A stretch of 64,000 nt of DNA from JACPDI01 sp035463475. Lineage in GTDB: Bacteria; Acidobacteriota; Vicinamibacteria; Vicinamibacterales; 2-12-FULL-66-21. The notes beneath the pieces were generated by a model that had not been told where the DNA came from, searched no databases, and saw only the letters and a program-made list of their open reading frames with translations. Below, in pieces: positions 33,926-44,558 of the stretch (the stretch's first letter is position 1; each line of letters begins with the position of its first letter). Location of the stretch: positions 1 through 64,000 of the forward strand of contig DATHTE010000072.1 in the NCBI GenBank assembly GCA_035463475.1, read 5' to 3'. The position numbers were made by a program, and so were the translations under genes.

Positions 33926-34240
33926 GTGGCGGACGAACAGCGGCAGACGGGCGGCGAGGTGCTCGAGCGCACCCGCCAGCAAACGAAAGAGCCGGAGGTC
34001 TACAAGGTCCTGCTGCTGAACGACGACTACACGACCATGGATTTGGTCGTGGAGATCCTGGAGTCGATCTTCAACAAGCCGCCGGCCGAGGCGTTCCGTA
34101 TCATGATGCAGGTGCACACGCAGGGGCGCGGCCTCTGCGGCATGTATCCGTTCGAGATCGCGGAAACGAAGGTCGCCGCCGTCGAAGATCGGGCGCGTGA
34201 CAACGGTTTTCCGCTGAAGGCTGTCGTGGAAAAAGAGTAG
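33926..34240 (+). CDS. clpS: ClpS adaptor of the ClpAP protease
   Basis: A 104-residue adaptor that delivers N-degron substrates to ClpA. The N-terminal tail (about 1-24) is followed by VYKVLLLNDDYTTMDLVVEIL (region about 25-45), whose Asn-Asp-Asp forms the N-end-residue pocket, then VHTQGRGLCGMYPFEIAETK. The GTG at 33926 is used. clpA begins directly after the stop. This is the normal genetic and functional pairing. Confidence 0.96.
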   Translation: MADEQRQTGGEVLERTRQQTKEPEVYKVLLLNDDYTTMDLVVEILESIFNKPPAEAFRIMMQVHTQGRGLCGMYPFEIAETKVAAVEDRARDNGFPLKAVVEKE

Positions 34241-36574
<2,334 letters not shown>

Positions 36575-36575
36575 A

Positions 36576-37166
36576 ATGTCCGACATCAAGGTGGTGGATC
36601 GCCGCTGGTGGGCGAAGGGAGAGAACGCGACCTCCGCGACCGCCGAGGAGCCATCGCTGAAGCCGTCCTACGTCGAGGAACTGGAGAAGCGGCTCGCGGA
36701 CAAAGAACAGGAGATCCAGAACTTCCGCTCGCAGTATCGCGAGGCGGCGGCGGGATTCGACGAGTCGCGGACGCGGCTCCGCAAGGAGACCTCGAAGGAG
36801 ATCGAGCGCGGCCGACGTGCCGTCCTCATCGAGTTTCTCGAGGTGCTCGACAACCTGGATCGCGCGATCGATGTCGCGGCCGACGCGCTCGAGTCGGGCG
36901 AGGCGTCCCGCAACTTCGAGGCGTTGCTGCAGGGCATCGTCATGGTGCAGCAGCAGTTCCTGGCCAAGCTCGAGTCGTTCGGCGTCAAGCGCATCGCGCT
37001 CGAGGGGGAAACGTTCGATCCGGGGCGCCACGAGGCGGTCACCACCGTCCCCGTACAGGATCCCCGGGACGACGGCCGGATCGTCGGCGTGGTGGCGCAC
37101 GGGTACGCCATCGACGACGAGGTGCTGCGTCCGGCGATGGTGGCGGTCGGAAAGTACAGCGGCTGA
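36576..37166 (+). CDS. grpE: GrpE nucleotide exchange factor
   Basis: A 196-residue cochaperone of DnaK. A long N-terminal coiled coil (about 30-90, rich in Glu/Lys/Arg heptads) is followed by VLIEFLEVLDNLDRAI and the conserved beta-domain with FDPGRHEAV and VVAHGYAIDDEVLRPAMVAV. It starts 1 nt after the clpA stop, so it is cotranscribed with the Clp genes rather than with dnaK, dnaJ or hrcA, none of which is in the window. The N-terminus begins with an unusual WW pair (DRRWWAKGE). Confidence 0.94.
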   Translation: MSDIKVVDRRWWAKGENATSATAEEPSLKPSYVEELEKRLADKEQEIQNFRSQYREAAAGFDESRTRLRKETSKEIERGRRAVLIEFLEVLDNLDRAIDVAADALESGEASRNFEALLQGIVMVQQQFLAKLESFGVKRIALEGETFDPGRHEAVTTVPVQDPRDDGRIVGVVAHGYAIDDEVLRPAMVAVGKYSG

Positions 37167-37189
37167 GAGCGCCCAGCAGCCGTGCGGCG

Positions 37190-37265
37190 CGGGGCTCGGA
37201 AACGCCGGAACGCGAACGCGGAAGCGCCGCGGCGCGGGACGCTGAAGCGTCTGGACGCGGCGGCG
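37190..37265. repeat. Word island between convergent genes with hairpin
   Basis: A run of ACGCSGGAACGCG-type words (about 37198-37230) is followed by GACGCTGAAGCGTC (37238-37251), a perfect 6-bp stem with a 2-nt loop. It lies between the end of grpE and the end of the TolB-like gene, so it may terminate both. Confidence 0.5.
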
Positions 37266-37268
37266 GGG

Positions 37269-38177
37269 CTATCGACCGGCGTCCGAGACGAACGCGAGCC
37301 GCTTGCCGTCGGGGCTCACCGCGAGCCGCGTGATGTTCGCGAGGCCGGAGCGCGCCAGGTCGGCCACTTCCTTCCACACCGGCACGCGATCGTTTCTGTC
37401 CCACAGGAACAGTTTCGACCCGGAGGCCATCAGCAGCCGCCCATCGGGCAGCCAGGCGTAGTCCTCGCGTCCGTCCAGGGTCTCGACGAGGGGCGTCTGG
37501 CGCCGTGCGCGCGGATCGAGCTCGACGATCCGCCACGGCTCCTTGGCCGCCCCCTTCTGCACGAAACTGATGTTGCCGCCGGGCATGCGGGCGAGGCATC
37601 GGCCGGGCCGCGTCGCCACCACCTCCGCACGGCCGGTTTTCACGTCGGCAACCCGGAGCGTCGCCGGCTCGCCGAGCACGAACAAGACCAGCGTGTCGCG
37701 ATCCGCCCACGCGTGATAGCCGACCGGCTTCACGTCCTTCAGGACCAGCTCCGGCACGTACGCGAGATCCGCGACGCGGCGGAACTCCCAGAGCCGCTGC
37801 GTGCCGTCGGCCTCGACCCGGATGGTCGAGAAGCGATCCGCCGCCAGCGTGACGACCGGCGAGTACTCGCTCTCCGGCGTGTTGGTGAGGCGTGCAATCG
37901 CCTTCGGCGCGAGATCGTAGCGATAGATGTCCGTCTGCTTGCCGTCGCGGTTGGACGTGAAGAGCACCGCTGCGCCGTCCGGCGTAAAGAACGGCTGGTT
38001 GTCGTAGCCCGGGCTGTTCGAGATGTTCTCGGGAGACTCGACGCGGATGTTGCCGTCGGTCGAGGGCTCGAGCCGCGCGAGGTAGACCTCGGCCGCCGGC
38101 GGCGCCGCCTGGGCTGGCGGCGGCGGGGGCGCGCCGCAGACCTGGAGCAGCAGCCCCAGAAGGACCACGGCAGTCAC
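37269..38177 (-). CDS. TolB/WD40-like exported beta-propeller protein
   Basis: A 302-residue protein with a hydrophobic signal (MTAVVLLGLLLQVCG). The Cys does not sit in a good lipobox, so lipidation is uncertain. A Pro/Ala-rich spacer follows, then six propeller-like repeats of the TolB type: FFTPDGAAVLFTSNRDGKQTDIYRYDL (given only as about 63-90), WLPDGRLLMASG and LAVSPDGKRLAFVSD. Such proteins act as binding scaffolds in the periplasm. It lies 3 nt downstream of the GNAT gene on the same strand. Confidence 0.8.
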   Translation of the reverse strand: MTAVVLLGLLLQVCGAPPPPPAQAAPPAAEVYLARLEPSTDGNIRVESPENISNSPGYDNQPFFTPDGAAVLFTSNRDGKQTDIYRYDLAPKAIARLTNTPESEYSPVVTLAADRFSTIRVEADGTQRLWEFRRVADLAYVPELVLKDVKPVGYHAWADRDTLVLFVLGEPATLRVADVKTGRAEVVATRPGRCLARMPGGNISFVQKGAAKEPWRIVELDPRARRQTPLVETLDGREDYAWLPDGRLLMASGSKLFLWDRNDRVPVWKEVADLARSGLANITRLAVSPDGKRLAFVSDAGR

Positions 38178-38180
38178 GGC

Positions 38181-38774
38181 CTAGTCCTCCACCTTGACCA
38201 CCGAGCGACGGCTCTGGTGCAGGTCGATGATGTCGGGGTGCAGCTTCTTGCTCATGTACACCTTCGACTCCCGGTTGTCCGGGTGCGCCTCGAAGTGGAT
38301 CACGTCGAAGCGCAGCGCATCGAGCGCGCTGCGCATCTCGTAGAACTTGTTCTTGGTCTTGGCGACGAACTCGTCGAAGCCGCAGGCGACCGCCCAGACC
38401 TCCTGCTCCTCCGTGAGCGCGCGGAAATGTCCCTGTCCGCGGAAATCGCGCCGTGTGCCGCCAACCCACTGGTACAGAATCTTGCGGCCGTCGAAGTCCA
38501 CGGCGCCGTCGAGGCGGTGCACCAGGTCGCGCAACTTCGGATCGGTTTCCTGCGCGCGCAGCTCGTGCGCCACCTTGTAGGCGACCGGGACGATGCTGCC
38601 GGGGTCGTCGGGCAGCGGCGCGATGGCCATGAGGATGAGGTGCTCGCGATCCGCGAGCCGCCGGGAGATTTCTCCGGCCGTTTTCCGGCGCGGGAACTCG
38701 CCGAAGAACTCCTCGATGTACTGAATCTCCAGCGCCCCCTGCTGGAGGGGGTACTGCTTGATGACGTATTCCAA
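38181..38774 (-). CDS. GNAT-like N-acyltransferase
   Basis: A 197-residue protein. The central part has the acetyl-CoA binding pattern of GNAT enzymes, with YQWVGGTRRDFRGQGHFRALTEEQ (region 111-134, R/QxxGxG/A-like RGQGHF), then a helix and a strand. The C-terminus (YMSKKLHPDIIDLHQSRRS) is basic. The acceptor is unknown. It is upstream of the TolB-like gene, separated by 3 nt, so the two form an operon, and it is divergent from the M28 peptidase gene. Confidence 0.75.
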   Translation of the reverse strand: MEYVIKQYPLQQGALEIQYIEEFFGEFPRRKTAGEISRRLADREHLILMAIAPLPDDPGSIVPVAYKVAHELRAQETDPKLRDLVHRLDGAVDFDGRKILYQWVGGTRRDFRGQGHFRALTEEQEVWAVACGFDEFVAKTKNKFYEMRSALDALRFDVIHFEAHPDNRESKVYMSKKLHPDIIDLHQSRRSVVKVED

Positions 38775-38827
38775 ACGCGCGCTCCGGCAGAAGGCAGAAA
38801 CTCTTACTTTACTGTATCCTCGAAGGC

Positions 38828-40489
38828 ATGAAGCGCATCATTCTTGGCCTTTCGGCACTGCTCGCGGCTGCGGCGCTGGCGCCGCTCATTGCCGCCGACG
38901 CGCCCTCGATTGACGGCGCGCGGATCCTCAACCACATCAAGGTGCTCGCCTCCGACGAGTTCCAGGGGCGCAAACCCGGGACGGAGGGAGAAGAGAAGAC
39001 AATCGCCTACCTCGAATCCGAGTTCAAGAAGCTCGGACTGAAGCCGGGCAACACCGACGGCACGTTCGTCCAGAAGGTGCCGATGGTCGGCATCACGCCG
39101 GAAGCCACCCCGCTGGTCTTCAAGAAGGGAGACCGGACGCTCGAGCTGAAATACCGCGATGAGTACGTCGCGTGGAGCAAGCGGGTCACCGAGCGCGTCG
39201 GCATCGACAACTCCGACGTCGTGTTCGTGGGGTACGGCGTTCAGGCGCCGGAGTTCAAGTGGGACGACTTCAAGGGCGTCGACGTCAAGGGCAAGACGAT
39301 CGTCGTCTTGATCAACGACCCGCCCGTGACGGGCGCCGGAGGCGAGCTCGATCCGAAGACGTTCGGCGGGAAGGCCATGACGTACTACGGCCGGTGGACG
39401 TACAAGTTCGAAAAGGGCGCGGAGCTGGGCGCGGCCGGCGTGCTCGTCGTGCACGAGACCGGTCCCGCGGGGTACGGATTCAACGTCGTGCAGGGGAACG
39501 TCGGCGAGAAGCTCGATCTCGTGACGCCCGATCGGAACATGGGGCGCGCGGCCATCGAGGGCTGGATGACGCTCGACAAGGCGCGCGAGTTGTTCACGCT
39601 CGCGGGGCAGGATTTCGATGCCCTGCGAAAGGCGGCGGTCACGCGCGAGTTCAAGCCCGTCCCGCTCGGCGTCACGGCAAGCGTGCGGCTGACCAACACG
39701 CTGCGCACGATGGACTCGCGCAACGTGGTGGCAAAGCTGGAGGGATCGGACCCGGCGCTGAAAGACGAGTACGTGGTCTACACGTCACACTGGGACCACT
39801 TCGGGATCGGCGCGCCGGAAGGGAACGATCGGATCTACAACGGCGCGGCGGACAACGCCTCCGGTGTGGCGGTCACCCTCGAGATCGCCCGCGCCTTCAC
39901 CGAGGCGAAGCCGGCGCCGAAGCGGTCGATTCTCTTCCTGATCGTCACGGCCGAAGAGCAGGGGCTGCTCGGATCGGAGTACTACGCGGTGTCGCCGATC
40001 TATCCGCTCGAGAAGACCGTCGCCGCGATCAACATCGACGGGGTCAACACCTGGGGGCGCACGAAGGACGTGGTGCTGATCGGCATGGGCGCGTCCGACC
40101 TGGACGACTACACCGTGGCGGCCGCAAAGGAACAGGGACGAACGGTCGTACCGGATGCGGAGCCGGAGAAGGGCTTCTACTATCGATCGGATCACTTCAA
40201 CTTCGCGAAGCGCGGAGTGCCGGCGCTCGATCCGAGCGAGGGCACGCAGTTCATCGGCAAGCCGGCGGACTTCGGCATGAAGATGCGGGAGCGCTTCACG
40301 GCCGAGGACTACCACCAGCCGTCCGACGAGATCAAACCGGACTGGGATCTCTCCGGCGCGGTGGAGGACGGGAAACTCTTCTACGTGGTCGGCTATAGCG
40401 TCGCCAACGCGGCGAAGATGCCGGAGTGGAAGCCGGGGAACGAGTTCAAGGCGATCCGCGACAAGATGCTGCGGAAGGGATCCCAGTAG
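38828..40489 (+). CDS. M28 family zinc aminopeptidase with PA domain
   Basis: A 553-residue exported metallopeptidase. After the signal peptide (LSALLAAAALAPLIAA) come an N-terminal helical part, a protease-associated insert (about 120-290) and the M28 catalytic domain. The two-zinc site is visible: His321 or His324 (SHWDHFG), Asp342 (NGAADNASG), catalytic Glu376 with metal Glu377 (TAEEQGLLGSEYY), Asp404 (NIDGVN) and His456 (YRSDHFNF). It should remove N-terminal residues from peptides outside the cytoplasm. Its 3' end faces the VWA/TPR gene across a word island. Confidence 0.93.
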   Translation: MKRIILGLSALLAAAALAPLIAADAPSIDGARILNHIKVLASDEFQGRKPGTEGEEKTIAYLESEFKKLGLKPGNTDGTFVQKVPMVGITPEATPLVFKKGDRTLELKYRDEYVAWSKRVTERVGIDNSDVVFVGYGVQAPEFKWDDFKGVDVKGKTIVVLINDPPVTGAGGELDPKTFGGKAMTYYGRWTYKFEKGAELGAAGVLVVHETGPAGYGFNVVQGNVGEKLDLVTPDRNMGRAAIEGWMTLDKARELFTLAGQDFDALRKAAVTREFKPVPLGVTASVRLTNTLRTMDSRNVVAKLEGSDPALKDEYVVYTSHWDHFGIGAPEGNDRIYNGAADNASGVAVTLEIARAFTEAKPAPKRSILFLIVTAEEQGLLGSEYYAVSPIYPLEKTVAAINIDGVNTWGRTKDVVLIGMGASDLDDYTVAAAKEQGRTVVPDAEPEKGFYYRSDHFNFAKRGVPALDPSEGTQFIGKPADFGMKMRERFTAEDYHQPSDEIKPDWDLSGAVEDGKLFYVVGYSVANAAKMPEWKPGNEFKAIRDKMLRKGSQ

Positions 40490-40496
40490 AATTCAA

Positions 40497-40637
40497 CAAC
40501 CGCAGAGGACGCAGGGGAAGCGGGGGGAACGCAGAGTTCATCGGTTGCTGCGAGCATGGGTAGCGCTCACGCGCCGCGTGAGGCCAGAACCCTGCGTCCG
40601 CTGAGAGTGTCCGCGTCCCCGGCGTCCTCCGCGGTTG
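40497..40637. repeat. Convergent-gap word island with long inverted repeat
   Basis: Arms 40497-40518 and 40616-40637 are complementary at 20 of 22 positions (CAACCGC.GAGGACGC.GGGGA). Further copies of the GGACGC/GCGTCC word lie between and after them, up to about 40655. It lies between the 3' ends of the peptidase and VWA/TPR genes. Confidence 0.65.
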
Positions 40638-40663
40638 ACTCTCCGGCGTCCTTCGCGGTGCGA

Positions 40664-43342
40664 TTACTTGAGCCAACGCGCCACGAGCGCGCGGCGCGGA
40701 CCGCCGCGATCGACGTACTCCTTCGCGCGGACCTCGAAAGTTGCGGCGGCCGCGGCATCCTTGTCGATCGTCTTCAGCTCGTACAGCGCCAGGACGAGCA
40801 GGAACAGCGCTTCCTGATCCTCCGGGTGCGCCTGCAGCCAGCCATCGAGCGCGGCGACGGCCTCTCGCCGGTTGCCGGAAATCGCGGCGGCAAACGCGCG
40901 CGCCCTCGCCAGCGGAGTGACGTCGCCCCCTGATTCCTGCAGCTCCGCGAGGAACTCGCGCGTCCCTTTGACGTCGCCGGATCGCAGCAGCGCATCGGCG
41001 ACGAGCCCATGCAGATACGGCGCGTCGATGCCGGTGGCCAGCGACGTCCGCCAGGATCGCGACGCCTCGCGGTCGCGCCCGACCGATGCCCAGGCGCCGC
41101 CCGCGAGCGCAAGCGCCAGGGTGAACTCCGGGTCCTGGTCGAGCGCCTCGCGGAACGACCGCTCCGCGTCGGCTGCCTGCCCGGCCGCCAGCGCCTGGAG
41201 CCCGCGCAGCGTCGCATCCGCGACCGCGTTTCCCGTCGATGGAGCCAGGTCGCGCCACGAGCCGTCGCCGAGCGCCCGCGCGACCTCCTTCGCCCCGGTG
41301 TTCTCCGCCGCGTCGCGCTCGATCCGCTCGGACACCGCCGCCAGCAGCGGCCCGGAAAGGAACTGGCCTACGCTGAACAGCGGCACGAGCGCGCGTGACT
41401 CGTCGGAGAGCAGCGCCGCCGACGATCCCGCCACCACGGTGAACCCGCGCGCCGCGCGGACCTCGGTACCTTCGACGCTCAGCCGGGCGAAGTACCGGCC
41501 CGGCGGCAGCGCCGCCGGCGAAAACCGCATCTGCCCCGCGGCCCGCGCCAGCGCCCCCTGTGTTTTCATTGCGATCGCGCTTCGGGCCGACACGAGCGCC
41601 GGGCCTTCTGGCGAGTCGGCGATCTCGAGCACGATCGGCGTCTTCCCTGCGGGGGCCGTGCCGGCGTACGCCTCGAAGTACACCTGCGCCTGCCGGCTGC
41701 CCTGGGCGATTCGCGCGGCGGGACGCGGCCGGACGCTGGTCACGCCGGCCGGAAGGATCACGAGGTCGCCGAGGGCGAAGGTCTTCGGCACCCCTGCGTT
41801 CACGACCAGCGGCCGCATGGCGGAAGCGGTGCGCCCCTCTGCGTCGACGAGCGCGAGCTTGACCGTGTGCTCGCCCTGGGCGACCGCGGCCCGGAACATG
41901 ATCAGCGGCGGCGCGTCCTTCTCCGCGTAGACCGCGTCAGGTCCGAGCTCACCTCCCTGTTCCGGCATGCCGCGCCGATCGAGGATCGCGTACGCGACGC
42001 GCAGCCCCTTGGGTACCGTGTCCGCTTCGGCGGAGACGATGACGGACCCGCGGCCACGTTCGTCCAGATAGGAATACGTGCCCAGCCGCACGGGAATGTC
42101 GCGTTCGAGAAGCGGCGAGCTGAGCGCGCGCTTCAATCGCTCACTGGGGCCCAAACGGCCGGACGAGGCGGGCGGGATGATCTGGCGATGCGCTCTGACG
42201 GTCACGCCTGACCGATTGACGCGGACGTCGATGCTGCGCGCGCGCCCGTCCGCGTCTATCGCGTCCAGTTCCACCCCGAGCCGGTACACCCCCGCCATCT
42301 CGCGCCGCACGCGTTCCACGGCGCCGCCCGGGTCCCCGATGATGCGGTGCAGGGCGCCGCCCGCGGACCCGACGGCGAGCTCGAGCCCGTCCGCCTCGAC
42401 GCGGGCGTCTTCCCACGCGCGCGGCGAGATCCGCTGGCGCGAAACGTCCATCTCGTTCCGCGGTACGTAGAACGCGTGCAGGATGACGCCGGAGGCCGCG
42501 GCGCTCCGCGCGAGGTTTGTGGCCAGTTCGCTCCTTTGACCGACGGGGACACCGGGAGACACGAAGATCACGTACTTCGTGCCGGGCAGCGCGGCCATGC
42601 CCTCGAGGATGCGCGAGAGCGAGATGAGCGTCCGCTCCGCCTCGCGCTCGGCCTCCCCCGCCATCAGCCGCGCCTGGGACTCGACGTCGTTGCGGCACGC
42701 CTCCCGCTCGATCGCTCCCATGCCGCTGCATTCACGAGAAATGGCGGCCTCGAACGCGCCGGCGTCGCCGCGCTCGATGTCCATCGCCTCCGCGAGGGCG
42801 AGGTTCACCGTGCCGAGGCCCCCCACCATCGGGCTGCGGCTTCCGGCGAGCAGCCGCAGGGCCTCCATCACCGGCTTGCGGTCCGTCGTGAATTCGACGG
42901 GGCGCCCGAGCCCGGAAAGCGGCGCGAACCCGAGCGGATCGCGCGGAAACAGGCGCTCCACGCGTTCCGCCAGCCGGAGGAACACTGCTTTACCCTCGGA
43001 CGCGGAGAACGCCGCGTCGTCGACGACGAGCAGAATCGTTCGCGCGTCCGTGACGGCAGTCTCGGCCTGGTTCGAGCTGAAATCGGTGAGCTCCGGCGCC
43101 GCGGACGTGGAAACGGTGAAGTCGATGAACTCGGCGCGCGCGACGGTGCGCCGCTTGCCGCCGATCTCCACGACGAAACTGTCGGCGGTGAGTCCGGTCA
43201 CCGGCCGTCCGTCACGGTCGATGACGGACACGTCCACGGCCAGCAGCTCGACGCCGCTACGGAACACCGGCGGCTTCTGCGCTTCCGGCGCAGGCTGCGA
43301 CTGTGTCAGGAGAACGATGGCGACGATGGTGGCGAGCGTCAT
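40664..43342 (-). CDS. VWFA-related exported protein with C-terminal TPR-like repeats
   Basis: An 892-residue protein starting at ATG 43342, which overlaps the stop of the upstream VWA gene (ATGA). It has a signal-like start (MTLATIVAIVLLTQS), an acidobacterial-type VWFA N-part (VELLAVDVSVIDRDGRPVTGL), a VWA-like core (about 95-340: TILLVVDDAAF, YVIFVSPGVPVGQRSEL), beta-rich middle domains (about 400-640) and helical TPR-like repeats (about 700-880). The MIDAS is degenerate: VVDDAAF stands where DxSxS is expected. Probably a periplasmic or surface scaffold. Confidence 0.85.
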   Translation of the reverse strand: MTLATIVAIVLLTQSQPAPEAQKPPVFRSGVELLAVDVSVIDRDGRPVTGLTADSFVVEIGGKRRTVARAEFIDFTVSTSAAPELTDFSSNQAETAVTDARTILLVVDDAAFSASEGKAVFLRLAERVERLFPRDPLGFAPLSGLGRPVEFTTDRKPVMEALRLLAGSRSPMVGGLGTVNLALAEAMDIERGDAGAFEAAISRECSGMGAIEREACRNDVESQARLMAGEAEREAERTLISLSRILEGMAALPGTKYVIFVSPGVPVGQRSELATNLARSAAASGVILHAFYVPRNEMDVSRQRISPRAWEDARVEADGLELAVGSAGGALHRIIGDPGGAVERVRREMAGVYRLGVELDAIDADGRARSIDVRVNRSGVTVRAHRQIIPPASSGRLGPSERLKRALSSPLLERDIPVRLGTYSYLDERGRGSVIVSAEADTVPKGLRVAYAILDRRGMPEQGGELGPDAVYAEKDAPPLIMFRAAVAQGEHTVKLALVDAEGRTASAMRPLVVNAGVPKTFALGDLVILPAGVTSVRPRPAARIAQGSRQAQVYFEAYAGTAPAGKTPIVLEIADSPEGPALVSARSAIAMKTQGALARAAGQMRFSPAALPPGRYFARLSVEGTEVRAARGFTVVAGSSAALLSDESRALVPLFSVGQFLSGPLLAAVSERIERDAAENTGAKEVARALGDGSWRDLAPSTGNAVADATLRGLQALAAGQAADAERSFREALDQDPEFTLALALAGGAWASVGRDREASRSWRTSLATGIDAPYLHGLVADALLRSGDVKGTREFLAELQESGGDVTPLARARAFAAAISGNRREAVAALDGWLQAHPEDQEALFLLVLALYELKTIDKDAAAAATFEVRAKEYVDRGGPRRALVARWLK

Positions 43343-44463
43343 TTCGGCGTTGTCCTGACGGCGCGATAGCCCTGCCGCGCGCGAACGGTGCCCTTCGAGC
43401 GGACCGCCACGTCGATGCGCCGCCACGAATTGTCCGCCGGTCGGTCCGAGGAGTACCAGAGCGCGTACTGGTTCGCGAGGTCTTCCACGATCTCGTCGAA
43501 CACCTTCCTCAGCTCGGTGATGTCCCCGGTGAAGAACGCGCGCCCCCCGCTGATTTCGGCGAGTCGCGTGAGGCGGTTACGCAGGGCCGTCGTGCGCGCG
43601 GAATGACCCTGGCCGATCACGTAGAGGACGGCGTCGCTCGACTCCATCCGGCGCTCGGCGGACTCGGCCGAGGTGCGGCTCGACTGGTCGTCCCCGTCGG
43701 TGAAGACGATGATCGCCTTTCGCCCGGGACGCTTCTGCAGCAGGTCGGCGCTGCGCACGAGCGCGTCGTAGAGCGCGGTCCCTCCCCACGAGGCGAGGCG
43801 ATCGACCGCGCGCCGCCGGCTCTGCTCGCTCGCTTCCCGCGCCGACACGATGAAGAACGACGTGTTGAAGGCGGCGACGATCGACTTGTCCTGCGGCCTG
43901 AGCGAGGTGAGCAGCGCCTTGACCGCCTCCCGCATCTCCGGCATGTCGTCGTCCATGCTGCCGCTGACGTCCATCGTGATGGCGAGCTCCAGCGCCAGCC
44001 CCTCGGGGGCGAACATCGTGATCTGCTGCGGCCGGCCGTCTTCGCGGATGGAGAAGTCCTCGCTGCGCAGACCGCGCACGAAGCGGCCGCCGCGCCGGAC
44101 CGTCACCGGCACGATGACGGCGTCCACCTCCGCCGCTTCGGCGTAGTCGATCGCTTTCGTGCGCCGCGCCGCCGTCAGCCTCGTCCCGCTTGTGAGCTCC
44201 GCGACGATTCGGATGTGGTGCTCCTTCACGACCTCGCCAGCATCGAAGCGGCACTGCCACGGCGGTTCGCCCAGCCGGCACGCTACCCGCCCGTCCGCGT
44301 AGAACGTCATGTACGTGGCGGTGCCGCCGGTCACGGTCGCGACGATCGTCACCGCGCCGCTCACGAAATCGTCCTCACCGGGTGAGAGGATCAGCAGCTT
44401 CGACTCGACGGCCGTTTGACCGGACCCTGCGACGAGCGCCAGCACAAGAAGGAGGAGTGCCAT
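43339..44463 (-). CDS. Exported VWA-domain protein with intact MIDAS
   Basis: A 374-residue protein: signal peptide (MALLLLVLALVAGSG), an Ig-like beta domain (about 20-100, LILSPGEDDFVSGAVTIVATV), then a VWA domain with the full metal-binding motif DVSGSMDD (about 165-172), a conserved Thr (SWGGTALYDAL) and Asp (VFTDGDD). The C-terminus is IDVAVRSKGTVRARQGYRAV, typical of acidobacterial VWFA-related proteins. ATG at 44463 is chosen because it begins the signal peptide; an in-frame ATG at 44487 lies inside the palindromic element and adds eight residues before the hydrophobic stretch. Confidence 0.88.
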   Translation of the reverse strand: MALLLLVLALVAGSGQTAVESKLLILSPGEDDFVSGAVTIVATVTGGTATYMTFYADGRVACRLGEPPWQCRFDAGEVVKEHHIRIVAELTSGTRLTAARRTKAIDYAEAAEVDAVIVPVTVRRGGRFVRGLRSEDFSIREDGRPQQITMFAPEGLALELAITMDVSGSMDDDMPEMREAVKALLTSLRPQDKSIVAAFNTSFFIVSAREASEQSRRRAVDRLASWGGTALYDALVRSADLLQKRPGRKAIIVFTDGDDQSSRTSAESAERRMESSDAVLYVIGQGHSARTTALRNRLTRLAEISGGRAFFTGDITELRKVFDEIVEDLANQYALWYSSDRPADNSWRRIDVAVRSKGTVRARQGYRAVRTTPK

Positions 44464-44472
44464 CTGCAAAAT

Positions 44473-44558
44473 GGGGTCAGACCCCATTTTTACGCTTTGC
44501 GTAAGTCACTGGGGTCGCGTTGGGACTTACGCAAAACGTAAAAATAGGGTCTGACCCC
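44473..44558. repeat. REP-like double palindromic element at a gene junction
   Basis: Two 34-nt arms (44473-44506 and 44525-44558) are reverse complements with two mismatches, around an 18-nt loop. Each arm is itself built of two palindromes: GGGGTCAGACCC(C) and TTACGCTTTGCGTAA (or its variant). This is the architecture of a bacterial interspersed mosaic or REP element or of a small MITE. It lies at the junction of the 898-codon gene and the VWA gene, supplies the stop codon of the first and offers an extra ATG to the second. Confidence 0.8.

Noticed and set aside
37269..38177. A lipoprotein signal in the TolB-like protein
   Set aside because: The Cys lies after LLQV, which does not fit a proper lipobox (small residue before Cys), so the lipidation call was not made.
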